Assembly (NCBI GenBank): GCA_051251645.1
Contig: JBPOEY010000001.1
Location: 806,001 to 870,000, forward strand
Source: Litorimonas sp051251645
GTDB taxonomy: Bacteria > Pseudomonadota > Alphaproteobacteria > Caulobacterales > Maricaulaceae
Direction: 5' to 3'
DNA: 64,000 nt
Position numbers and translations under genes: made by a program. Shown here one piece after another: positions 26,630-35,244 of the stretch (within the stretch, counting starts at the first letter, position 1; each line of letters opens with the position of its first letter). The notes beneath the pieces were generated by a model. The model was not told where the DNA came from. It saw only the letters and a list, made by a program, of their open reading frames with translations, and did not search any database.

Positions 26630-27421
26630 ATGTTTAAAAAGACTGCCAAAACGAAAGCTAATGCTGAAAAATCCGAAGGCGGTATCGGGGAGTTATTCTC
26701 GACCGTCGCTTGGGCGCTCGGCATCGCGCTGATCTTGCGAACCTTCATTTTTCAGCCCTTCACCATTCCAACCGGGTCCATGTATCCAGGGTTGATGGAA
26801 GGGGACTATGTCATCACGTCGAAATATTCGGTTGGCTATGGCCGCTACGCGGCGCTGCCGCTGCCGTTTCCTGACGTTAAAGGTCGCTTTCTCGCTCGCG
26901 GTCCAGAGCGCGGCGATGTGATTGTCTTCCGCCCCGACGGTATCCGTCAGAATTATATCAAGCGTTTGGTAGGTCTTCCGGGCGAACGTATTCAGATGAT
27001 CGAAGGTGTTCTACACATCAATGATGCGCCCGTTGATATGAAACTGGTCCGGACGGAAACTTACATACACCGCAATGCAGGCCGTGTGTTGGGCAATTAT
27101 AATGCCGAACTATACGCAGAAACGCTGCCGGGAGAAGCTGACTCCCACCTGATTTATGACGGCATCAAAAACAACCGCGCTGACAATACGTCTGTGTTCA
27201 CCGTGCCTGCGGGTCACTATTTCATGATGGGCGATAATCGTGATTTTTCTGGCGATAGCCGCGTGCCCGTGACGCAGCAGGGCGCCGGTAATGTGCCCGC
27301 GGAAAATATCATCGGTCGCGCCGAATTTGTCCTCGCCTCGGTCGATAAAGATTTCGTGATTTACAAGCCATGGACATGGGCTAACTTCCGGGGCGATCGT
27401 TTCTTTAAGGGCATTGAGTGA
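26630..27421 (+). CDS. lepB: Signal peptidase I
   Basis: Cleaves signal peptides at the outer face of the inner membrane. The 263-aa protein has a Lys-rich cytoplasmic start, one membrane helix (about 22-42), the catalytic Ser50 in IPTGSMYP, and the general-base Lys111 in NYIKRLVGLPGE. GDNRDFSGDSR near the C-terminus is the last family box. It overlaps rnc by four bases (GTGA). Confidence 0.96.
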   Translation: MFKKTAKTKANAEKSEGGIGELFSTVAWALGIALILRTFIFQPFTIPTGSMYPGLMEGDYVITSKYSVGYGRYAALPLPFPDVKGRFLARGPERGDVIVFRPDGIRQNYIKRLVGLPGERIQMIEGVLHINDAPVDMKLVRTETYIHRNAGRVLGNYNAELYAETLPGEADSHLIYDGIKNNRADNTSVFTVPAGHYFMMGDNRDFSGDSRVPVTQQGAGNVPAENIIGRAEFVLASVDKDFVIYKPWTWANFRGDRFFKGIE

Positions 27422-28116
27422 GCTCGCTCGAGGCGCAACGCTATAAGCGGGTTGAAAAACTTGAGGCCCGGCTTGGATATCGGTTCGAAGACCGGATGCT
27501 GGCGATGCGCGCGCTACGACATAGTTCTTATGGTGATGGGCTAAAATCGGATGGTAATAATGAGCGGCTTGAGTTCCTTGGTGATCGCGTTCTGGGCTTA
27601 CTGACGGCGCGCGCGCTTTTTGACTATTCGAGCGAGCCAGAAGGCACCTTAGCGCGGCGTCTCAACGCGCTGGTTCGCAAGGAAATGTGCGCCAAAGTCG
27701 CTCGGAAGATTGGCCTTGATGATTGCTTGCTGATGTCAGCGTCGGAAGAAAAACAAGGCGGCCGCGAAAAAATATCCATTCTTGGCGATGCTTGCGAAGC
27801 GCTCATTGCCGCGATCTATCTGGATGGTGGCATGGAAACCGTTCAGTCATTTTACGACACCTATTGGATTCCGGAGCTAAAAATTGTGGTTTCTAAATCC
27901 GCGAAGGATGCGAAAACCACGCTACAAGAAATGGCGATGGCGCATGGGCGTGGATTGCCGCACTATGAAGTCACAGACCGATCAGGCCCCGATCATGATC
28001 CAGTCTTCGTTATCGACGTGTCCGTCACAGGGGTCGGGACAGCCACCGGAACAGGGAAAAGCAAGCGCGATGCGGAACGTCTCGCCGCTCAGTCGCTTAT
28101 CAATATATGGAAATAA
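27418..28116 (+). CDS. rnc: Ribonuclease III
   Basis: Cuts double-stranded RNA, including rRNA precursors. The 232-aa protein has the signature NNERLEFLGDRVLGL, a second acidic site GDACEALIAAIYLDGG, and a C-terminal double-stranded-RNA-binding domain (about 158-230). The GTG start overlaps the lepB stop by four bases, and its own end overlaps era by ten bases, giving tight coupling. Confidence 0.97.
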   Translation: MSSLEAQRYKRVEKLEARLGYRFEDRMLAMRALRHSSYGDGLKSDGNNERLEFLGDRVLGLLTARALFDYSSEPEGTLARRLNALVRKEMCAKVARKIGLDDCLLMSASEEKQGGREKISILGDACEALIAAIYLDGGMETVQSFYDTYWIPELKIVVSKSAKDAKTTLQEMAMAHGRGLPHYEVTDRSGPDHDPVFVIDVSVTGVGTATGTGKSKRDAERLAAQSLINIWK

Positions 28117-29102
28117 CACCAAAAACAGACGCCCCTAAAAGTGACTCTGGCGGACGCAGCGGTTTTGCCGCCATCGTCGGCGCCCCCAATGCGGGAAAAT
28201 CAACGCTGACGAACCGTCTGGTGGGGGAGAAGGTCTCAATCGTCACGCACAAGGTTCAGACGACGCGCTTTCAAATTCGCGCGATTGCGATGTTGAAAAC
28301 ATCCGACAAAGCTGTCTCACAGGTTGTTCTCGTCGATACGCCCGGAATTTTCGCGCCGCGCAAACAAGATCGTCTCGCTAAGTCGATGGTTCATGCGGCC
28401 TGGAGCGGTGCGGATGATTCTAATGCCATCGTACATGTTGTGGATGCGGGCGCGTGGTATCGTCATAAAATTGGCGAAGGCGACGCACAGGATCGCTTGG
28501 GATCGGAAGATACTGAGATGGTTATGGCGGGCCTGGCTAAGCGCGAGCGCAAAGCGGCCCTTGTCTTGAATAAAATGGACACAGTTCCAAAAGAAGAAAT
28601 GCTGCCCCTCATCGCTCATTTTGATGAGCATGGCGATTACGCCCGCATTTTTGTTGTGTCCGCCACAAAAGGCGAAGGCGTGCCAGAGCTTGGCACCTAT
28701 TTGGCGGACGCCATGCCGGAAGGTCCGCTACTCTATCCCGTCGATCAGGCCGCTGATATTCCGGTTCGTCTCATGGCGGCGGAGATCACGCGCGAAAAAC
28801 TCTTCCTACGCCTCCATGACGAATTGCCTTACGCGTCGATGGTCGAGACCGAAAAATGGACGGAGCGCAAAGACGGATCCGTCAAGATTGATCAGATCAT
28901 TTACGTCCGGCGTGGCACACAAAAGGCCATCGTGCTCGGTAAGGGCGGTGCCGCGATCAAGGATATTGGCGCGTCGGCGCGCAAAGAGATGCAAGAGTGG
29001 CTTGGCCGCAAGGTGCATCTGTTTCTGTTTGTGAAAGTGCGCGAAAACTGGATGGACGACAAAGCCCGCTACACCGAATCCGGCTTAGAATTCGACGTTT
29101 AG
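28107..29102 (+). CDS. era: GTPase Era
   Basis: GTPase that assists 16S rRNA maturation and 30S assembly. The 331-aa protein has the G1 loop GAPNAGKST, G3 DTPG, G4 NKMD and G5 SATKGEG, followed by a KH RNA-binding domain (KAIVLGKGGAAIKDIG). About 15 extra residues precede the G domain. It overlaps rnc by ten bases; recO follows after ten bases. Confidence 0.97.
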   Translation: MEITPKTDAPKSDSGGRSGFAAIVGAPNAGKSTLTNRLVGEKVSIVTHKVQTTRFQIRAIAMLKTSDKAVSQVVLVDTPGIFAPRKQDRLAKSMVHAAWSGADDSNAIVHVVDAGAWYRHKIGEGDAQDRLGSEDTEMVMAGLAKRERKAALVLNKMDTVPKEEMLPLIAHFDEHGDYARIFVVSATKGEGVPELGTYLADAMPEGPLLYPVDQAADIPVRLMAAEITREKLFLRLHDELPYASMVETEKWTERKDGSVKIDQIIYVRRGTQKAIVLGKGGAAIKDIGASARKEMQEWLGRKVHLFLFVKVRENWMDDKARYTESGLEFDV

Positions 29103-29112
29103 GTATGAGTTG

Positions 29113-29844
29113 ATGGACTTCGTTTCCGAAGCCATAGTTCTGCAAGCCCGTAAACATGGCGAGAGTTCCGCCATTATGGAAACCTTCACCCGCGAGCAGG
29201 GGCGGCATAATGCACTGGTCCGCGGCGGAGCGGGGCGTCGGATGCGCCCGATTTTACAGCCGGGCAATATTGTCGAAGTGGAATGGCGCGGACGTCTCGA
29301 AGAACATCTCGGTTATTACACGGTCGAAATCGTCGAGGCCTTGGCCGGAACCTTTATGGAGGACCGGCTGAGCCTCTCCGCGCTCAATAGTCTAGCCTCG
29401 CTCTTGCGCGAAATGCTACCGGAGAAGCAGCCGCTTCCCGGGCTCTATGACGTGACCAAAATCGTCCTAGAACGGCTGGATGATCCGGAGATTTGGCCCG
29501 CGCTCTATGTTCGGTGGGAAACCATGCTGCTCGAAGGGCTCGGCTATGGCCTTGATCTTTCGCGATGCGCGGCGACAGAAACGACAGACAATTTGACCCA
29601 TGTCTCGCCCCGGTCGGGCCGCGCTGTCTGTGCCGAAGCCGCTGAACCTTATCTCGATAAACTCTTTCGGCTACCGCCGTTCTTGCGCGGCGAACCGATT
29701 GCGAGCCCGCAGGATGTCGCCGACGGCTTGGCACTGACCGGACATTTTCTCGAAACCCGCGTGCAATGGGAACGGAATCGCACCTTGCCAGAGGCCAGAC
29801 GGGTGATGGTCGAGCGGTTAGTGGCGGACGGGTTGGCCGTCTAA
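29113..29844 (+). CDS. recO: DNA repair protein RecO
   Basis: Loads RecA on SSB-coated DNA with RecF/RecR. The 243-aa protein has the N-terminal OB fold (EAIVLQARKHGESSAIMETFTREQGRH, in parts GGAGRRMRP) and a helical C-terminal domain. The zinc cysteines seen in some RecO proteins are only partly present (CAATE, AVCAEAAEP), as in other alphaproteobacteria. A TTG three bases upstream of ATG 29113 is an alternative start. It ends the spoT-to-recO string. Confidence 0.93.
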   Translation: MDFVSEAIVLQARKHGESSAIMETFTREQGRHNALVRGGAGRRMRPILQPGNIVEVEWRGRLEEHLGYYTVEIVEALAGTFMEDRLSLSALNSLASLLREMLPEKQPLPGLYDVTKIVLERLDDPEIWPALYVRWETMLLEGLGYGLDLSRCAATETTDNLTHVSPRSGRAVCAEAAEPYLDKLFRLPPFLRGEPIASPQDVADGLALTGHFLETRVQWERNRTLPEARRVMVERLVADGLAV

Positions 29845-29846
29845 TT

Positions 29847-29889
29847 TGTCATCCCGGCTCTGCGCGCTTCGGGCTTGTCCGGGATGACA
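29847..29889. repeat. REP-like palindrome after recO
   Basis: TGTCATCCCGG at 29847-29857 pairs perfectly with CCGGGATGACA at 29879-29889 across a 21-base loop. The TGTCATCCCGG end is that of small dispersed palindromic elements known in many alphaproteobacteria. It begins three bases after the recO stop and could act as a transcript end. I saw no second full copy in this window. Confidence 0.7.
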
Positions 29890-29971
29890 GATCAGCGAGA
29901 TATAATCTTCGCCTGTGATTTTCACGGTTTGTTCTGCTAGGCTTTGGCTCTGAAATCCTTACAGGTTTCGT

Positions 29972-32236
29972 ATGGCCAAGACCCGCACACCCAAAACCCC
30001 GCCGCCGCTTCCACCCAAGCCGGTGATTGAAGAGCATATCGACCGCGCCCTGTCGGGCCGTTACATGGCTTACGCCCTATCGACGATTACGCAGCGGGCG
30101 CTGCCCGATGTGCGCGATGGGATGAAACCGGTTCACCGCCGTATTCTCTACGCCATGCGTCAGCTGAAATTGAATCCCGAAGGCGCGTATAAGAAATCCG
30201 CGCGGATCGTCGGCGACGTAATGGGCCAGTTTCACCCGCACGGTGATCAGTCGATCTATGATGCGCTGGTCAAACTCTCCCAAGAATTCGCAACGCGTTA
30301 CCCATTGGTCGAAGGGCAGGGGAATTTCGGGAATATTGACGGCGATAGCCCGGCTGCGATGCGCTATACCGAAGCCAAAATGACGTCCGCCGGGATGCTG
30401 CTGCTCGAAGGGCTCGATGAAGACGCGGTTGATTTCAAAGCGACCTATAATGAGGAAGACGAAGAACCGATTGTCCTGCCCGCAGGGTTTCCAAATCTGC
30501 TGGCGAACGGCGCGCAGGGAATTGCGGTCGGTATGGCGACGAGTATTCCACCGCATAATGTCGCGGAAATCTGCGGAGCGGCTTTGCACCTCATAAAAAC
30601 ACCAAACGCCCGTGTCGAAACCTTGGTCAGCCATATTCTGGGGCCTGACTTGCCGACAGGTGGCATCATGGTCGAGTCGCCAGAATCGATCTTGGAAGCT
30701 TACAAGACGGGTCGAGGCGGCTTTCGCGTGCGCGCGCGCTGGTCGGTTGAGGATTTAGGACGCGGTCAATATCAGATCGTGGTCACAGAAATCCCCTATC
30801 AGGTCCAGAAGTCACGCCTGATCGAAAAACTCGCCGACGTGATCGAGAGCAAGAAGGCGTCCGGTCTCGCCGATGTGCGTGACGAGAGCGCTGAGGATAT
30901 CCGCATCGTGCTCGAACCCCGCAGCAAGAATATCGATCCCAGAGTGCTGATGGAAAGCCTGTTCAAGATGAGCGAGCTGGAAAGCCGCGTTTCGCTGAAT
31001 ATGAACGTGCTGGACGCCCAAGGCGTGCCGCGCGTGATGGATTTGCGCGAAGTCATCCAAAGTTGGCTCGACCACCGCCGCGTCGTGCTGTTGCGCCGCA
31101 CCAATCAACGCCTCGAGAAGATCGCGCTCAGGCTCGAAGTGCTCGAAGGCTATCTCATCGCCTTCCTCAATTTGGACGAAGTGATCCGCATCGTCCGCTA
31201 TGAAGACAAGCCCAAGGATGAATTGATCGCGGCGTTCAACTTGACCGAACGCCAAGCCGAAGCCATCCTGAACATGCGCCTGCGCGCGTTGAACAAGCTG
31301 CAAGAAATCGAGATCAAATCTGAGAGCGACGCGCTGCGTGAAGAGCAGATCAAGTTGGACGGCTTGGTCGCGTCGGATGAAAAACAATGGGATGTGATTT
31401 CCGGCCAAATCCGCGATCTGCGTGATCTTTACGGACCCAAGACTGAAAACGGACGTCGTCGCACGACGTTCGAAGTCGCGCCCGATCTTGATATCGATCT
31501 CTCAACGGCGTTCATTCAGAAAGAACCGATTACCGTCGTGCTGTCCGAAAAAGGTTGGATTCGCGCGCTCAAAGGGCGGGTGGATGATCTTGATACGCTC
31601 AAATTCAAGGACGGCGATAAGCCCGCTTTTGTCATTCCCGCGGAAACGACGGATAAGATTATCTTGTTTGCGTCGAACGGGAAATTCTACACGCTCGGCG
31701 GCGATAAATTGCCCGGCGGGCGCGGCAATGGCGAGCCGATCCGCTTAATGGTCGATCTTGAGAATGACCATATTCCGGTCGGTCTGTTCGTTCACGATGC
31801 AGAGCGCACCCTGTTGGTCGCTTCGAGCGAAGGTTATGGCTTCCGCGTCAATGAAGCTGACATCACCGCGTCGACCCGGAGCGGCAAACAAATTCTGAAT
31901 GTCAAAGGCGACGCCGAAGCCGTTCGCGTGATTGAAGCCAAAGGCGACCGCGTCGCGATCATTGGCGATAATCGCAAGCTCTTGGTCTTCCCCCTCGACG
32001 AAGTCTCAGAATTGTCCCGTGGGAAAGGCGTTCGCCTGCAACGGTATAAGGACGGCGGGATGAGCGATATCACGACGTTTACGGCGGATGAGGGCCTCGC
32101 GTTCGTCGACAGCGCCGGGCGCCGAAAAGAGGTGCCTGATTGGCCAAACCATGTCGGATCACGCGCGCAAGCGGGCCGCATGGCCCCGCGCGGGTTCTCC
32201 CGTCAGGGATTGTTTGCACCGGATAAGCGGCTTTAG
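29972..32236 (+). CDS. parC: DNA topoisomerase IV subunit A
   Basis: Decatenates chromosomes together with ParE. The 754-aa protein starts with a Pro/Lys-rich segment, then the breakage-reunion domain with RYMAYALSTITQRALPDVRDGMKPVHRR in parts, HPHGDQSIYDAL, and the active-site Tyr132 in AAMRYTEAKM. The C-terminal part is a degenerate beta-pinwheel, shorter than in GyrA, and lacks the GyrA box, which separates it from the gyrA copy at 37.6 kb. Length is normal for alphaproteobacterial ParC. Confidence 0.96.
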   Translation: MAKTRTPKTPPPLPPKPVIEEHIDRALSGRYMAYALSTITQRALPDVRDGMKPVHRRILYAMRQLKLNPEGAYKKSARIVGDVMGQFHPHGDQSIYDALVKLSQEFATRYPLVEGQGNFGNIDGDSPAAMRYTEAKMTSAGMLLLEGLDEDAVDFKATYNEEDEEPIVLPAGFPNLLANGAQGIAVGMATSIPPHNVAEICGAALHLIKTPNARVETLVSHILGPDLPTGGIMVESPESILEAYKTGRGGFRVRARWSVEDLGRGQYQIVVTEIPYQVQKSRLIEKLADVIESKKASGLADVRDESAEDIRIVLEPRSKNIDPRVLMESLFKMSELESRVSLNMNVLDAQGVPRVMDLREVIQSWLDHRRVVLLRRTNQRLEKIALRLEVLEGYLIAFLNLDEVIRIVRYEDKPKDELIAAFNLTERQAEAILNMRLRALNKLQEIEIKSESDALREEQIKLDGLVASDEKQWDVISGQIRDLRDLYGPKTENGRRRTTFEVAPDLDIDLSTAFIQKEPITVVLSEKGWIRALKGRVDDLDTLKFKDGDKPAFVIPAETTDKIILFASNGKFYTLGGDKLPGGRGNGEPIRLMVDLENDHIPVGLFVHDAERTLLVASSEGYGFRVNEADITASTRSGKQILNVKGDAEAVRVIEAKGDRVAIIGDNRKLLVFPLDEVSELSRGKGVRLQRYKDGGMSDITTFTADEGLAFVDSAGRRKEVPDWPNHVGSRAQAGRMAPRGFSRQGLFAPDKRL

Positions 32237-32912
32237 AAAAACGATCCGCGTTTATCCGTTTCAAAACGAGAGCCTCTTCAAGCCTCTACAAGAAGAGCGC
32301 CCAGATTGATCCCCGCCTGCGGGAGCCGTGTTTCAATCGGCTCATCCGCTGCACGGCACGAGGAGACGTACGCCCTCTCAGCGTAGCGGATGGACGCATC
32401 AAGTTTTGTGTCTTCGAGCCGGAACACCGGCGTCATTTGCCCGGTGGGTGATTGCGAAGACGAAGGCGGCGAAGGCCAGCGCACCGTACAGCGCAGGGCT
32501 CTGCCTCGATGGCTCCACTAAACCCGGTCATGGGTCCGTACGGGCCGCGTGAGTGCCAAGCATCGGAAAGATGGCCGTGTTCCGGTCCTTTTCGTTAGGC
32601 CGCGGAAGTCTCGAAAGAGGCTTAATCGCAGGCGGATGAGTGGCTGTGTCTGGTGGCAGCGATGGGTTGAGGCGGTCTTGCGCGGGCTTGGCTCGTTCGT
32701 AAAATCGGTATTTTTATTGTTTCGCCGTCGGACGGTGAAGCCCGCGCCTCGTGCCATTTCATGGCTCTACGACCTGCGCGCCGCCGGACTGCAAGGCGGT
32801 TGGACGGTGAAGCCTGCGCGCTATTGTCCTGAAATCGCATGACCATAGTTTCATTCAATCAAGGCAGCCCCGCCCTTGCTTCGCCACATTTGAGGGGCCT
32901 AGTGGTAATGAT
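32237..32912. other. Gene-poor, apparently decayed interval after parC
   Basis: None of the open frames in these 676 bases has a ribosome site or a convincing family. On the minus strand 32278-32420 encodes a short piece with YAERAY and IETRLPQAGINLGALL, which recalls the last helix of S1/P1-type nucleases (xExxLxxAGxRLAxxL), so this may be a gene remnant; this is weak. GGACGGTGAAGCC-GCGC occurs twice, at 32730-32746 and 32802-32819, each with one differing base. The interval is more GC- and codon-irregular than its flanks. Confidence 0.4.
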
Positions 32913-33800
32913 ATGAGACTGGGGACTGACATCGGAAAGACGGGTTGGACGCGTGCGCTGCTGCGTGATCCGCGTCATTACCAAATAAGCGTCCTCTCCT
33001 CGCTCATCCTCATCGGCCTATTCGCTTATAGTTTTCGTTTGCCGTGGTGGCATGTTGTCGGCTGTGTCGGCGCGACCTTAGTCACCCAAGCGCTGGCCGA
33101 CCGGTTTATTGCCAAGCGCCCATTTGATCCGCGCAGCCCGCTCATATCCGCGCTCTCGCTGACCCTGCTGTTGCGCACCGGCAGCGTCAGCCTCTCGATC
33201 TTGGCGGGCGTCTTGGCTGTGGGATCAAAATATATTCTGCGCTGGCGTGGCAAGCATATCTTTAATCCGGCCAATTTTGGTCTTGTCATTGTGAGTTTGA
33301 TATTCGGCGCGGCATGGATTTCACCGGGGCAGTGGGGGGCAGCGCCTGTTATGGCGGTGCTTCTGCTCGGCCTTGGCGGTATTGTGACGGGCAAAGCGAA
33401 ACGCTGGGATGTGAGTCTCGCGCTGCTCGGCAGCTACGCAGCGCTCCTCTTCGGACGCGCGCTCTGGCTCGGCGATCCGCTCTCTATTCCGGTCCATCAG
33501 CTCCAAAGCGGCGCGCTGCTGATCTTTGCCTTCTTTATGATTTCCGATCCCAAGACGACGCCGGATGCGCGGGCGGGACGTGTGTTGTTTGCTGCGCTCG
33601 TCGCTACCGTTGGTTTTTCGATCCAGTTCGGCCTGCACAATAGCGCGGGTATCATTCTCGCGTTGATCGTCTGCGCGCCGTTCGTGCCCCTGATTGATCA
33701 TCTGTTTCGTGACCAGCGCTATGCCTGGCCGCAATTTCTGCCGTCCCAAACACCATCCCCGACTAAAGGAGTCACTCATGACCTTACGCCTGCTGAGTAG
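32913..33800 (+). CDS. RnfD/NqrB-family membrane protein, stand-alone
   Basis: The 295-aa protein has eight to ten hydrophobic segments. NPANFG at 118-123 and FFMISDPKTTP with ARAGRVLF in the second half are the conserved boxes of RnfD/NqrB electron-transport subunits. In true RnfD/NqrB a Thr in an S-G-A-T-P-like motif carries covalent FMN; here the matching place reads WGAAP (141-145), so the flavin-attachment Thr seems absent. No other rnf or nqr gene is present. Its end overlaps the DUF2330 gene by 23 bases, so the two are coupled. Function unknown. Confidence 0.82.
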   Translation: MRLGTDIGKTGWTRALLRDPRHYQISVLSSLILIGLFAYSFRLPWWHVVGCVGATLVTQALADRFIAKRPFDPRSPLISALSLTLLLRTGSVSLSILAGVLAVGSKYILRWRGKHIFNPANFGLVIVSLIFGAAWISPGQWGAAPVMAVLLLGLGGIVTGKAKRWDVSLALLGSYAALLFGRALWLGDPLSIPVHQLQSGALLIFAFFMISDPKTTPDARAGRVLFAALVATVGFSIQFGLHNSAGIILALIVCAPFVPLIDHLFRDQRYAWPQFLPSQTPSPTKGVTHDLTPAE

Positions 33801-35154
33801 CGCCCCCGCAATTCTTCTCGCGCTTGGAACCATGGCCGTCGCCTCGAACGCGTCGGCCTTCTGTGGTTTCTATGTCGCCAAGGCGGACACGGACCTGTTC
33901 AACCAATCATCCAAAGTCGCGATGATGCGCGACGGCGACCGGACGGTCATCACTATGGCCAATGATTACGAAGGTGAGCCGGAAGAATTCGCCATGGTCA
34001 TTCCCGTGCCGACGATCATTACCAAGGATCAAGTCCATGTTAGCGACCCGGCGCTTCTGGCTCATTTGGATGCTTACACGGCGCCGCGCTTAGTCGAATA
34101 TTTTGACGATAATCCATGTGATCGCCGCATGTATGAGCGGTTGGAGAGTGTCTCAATGGCGCCGCCCCTCGTGACGATGGACGCGTCAGCCCAATCGCTT
34201 GGCGTAACCATTGAAGAACAGTTCACCGTCGGCGAATATGACATCCTCATTCTCTCCGCCAAGGAGAGCGATGGGCTCCAGACGTGGTTGGAAGAGAATG
34301 GCTACAAAGTTCCGGCCAAGGCGAAACGTATCCTTGGCAGCTATATTAAGCAGGATATGAAATTCTTCGTCGCCAAGGTGAATCTCGAAGCCCGCGCAGA
34401 CTCGGGCAATGAATATCTTCGACCGATTGCGGTCGCCTTTGAAAGCCCAAAATTCATGCTCCCGATCCGGCTCGGCACGGTCAATGCGCGCGATGATCAG
34501 GATATGTTCGTCTATATGCTGACGCGCGGCGGGCAGGTGGAAACCACCAATTACCGCACCCAGAAAATTCCGACGGATCAGGAAATTCCGCCCTATGTGA
34601 AGAATGAGTTCGGCGACTTCTATAAATCCATGTTTCACACGGCGGCCGAGCGCGACGGCGGGCATGGCGTGTTTATGGAATATGCGTGGGACATGAATTG
34701 GTGTGACCCGTGCGCAGCGGATCCGCTATCCGATGAACAACTACAAGAGCTTGGGGTCTTCTGGCTGGGGCAAGGCAGGGGCGAGCAACCGCAGCCGCAA
34801 CTGCGTATCCGGCCTCAGCCGCAATCCAAGGACGTCTTCGTCACGCGATTGCATGTGCGCTATGATGCGGAGAGCTTCCCGGAGGATTTGAAATTCAAAA
34901 CCACCGGCAATCGCGACAATTTCCAAGGTCGATATGTGTTGCGCCATGCCTATGACGGCGAAATGACGTGTGAAGCGGCGGCAGACTATAAGAAACAGGT
35001 CAATGAACGCCGAGAGACTGAAATTAAAACACTGGCCAATCTGACCGGCTGGACCCGTAAAGATATCCGCCGCAAAGTTGAGGCCGATACGGGTTTCTTC
35101 AATGCAAGCGAGACGCCGCCCAAACACCGCTGGTGGTCAAAATTGTGGGAGTGA
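33778..35154 (+). CDS. DUF2330 exported protein
   Basis: The 458-aa protein starts with a signal peptide (about 1-27, ending ASA) and the DUF2330 hallmark FCGFYVAKADTDLFNQSSKV, followed by MANDYEGEPEEFAMVIPVP. It contains several Cys (CDRR, WCDPCAAD, MTCEAA). The family has no known reaction. ATG 33778 has AAGGAG seven bases upstream and lies inside the end of the RnfD-like gene. The two genes probably make an envelope module. Confidence 0.88.
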   Translation: MTLRLLSSAPAILLALGTMAVASNASAFCGFYVAKADTDLFNQSSKVAMMRDGDRTVITMANDYEGEPEEFAMVIPVPTIITKDQVHVSDPALLAHLDAYTAPRLVEYFDDNPCDRRMYERLESVSMAPPLVTMDASAQSLGVTIEEQFTVGEYDILILSAKESDGLQTWLEENGYKVPAKAKRILGSYIKQDMKFFVAKVNLEARADSGNEYLRPIAVAFESPKFMLPIRLGTVNARDDQDMFVYMLTRGGQVETTNYRTQKIPTDQEIPPYVKNEFGDFYKSMFHTAAERDGGHGVFMEYAWDMNWCDPCAADPLSDEQLQELGVFWLGQGRGEQPQPQLRIRPQPQSKDVFVTRLHVRYDAESFPEDLKFKTTGNRDNFQGRYVLRHAYDGEMTCEAAADYKKQVNERRETEIKTLANLTGWTRKDIRRKVEADTGFFNASETPPKHRWWSKLWE

Positions 35155-35244
35155 ATAGCGACCGACACATCTTCAATGGTTTTTCACTCGGCGTTTACCA
35201 TTTTTGCTAAATCGGAATAAATCCTCTTTATATTAGATGGGGGT

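Noticed and set aside
30812..31408. A 198-codon minus-strand frame in parC
   Set aside because: Antisense to a normal-length topoisomerase gene.
32549..32842. A 97-codon plus-strand Arg-rich frame after parC
   Set aside because: No ribosome site, odd composition and no known domain; treated as part of the decayed interval.
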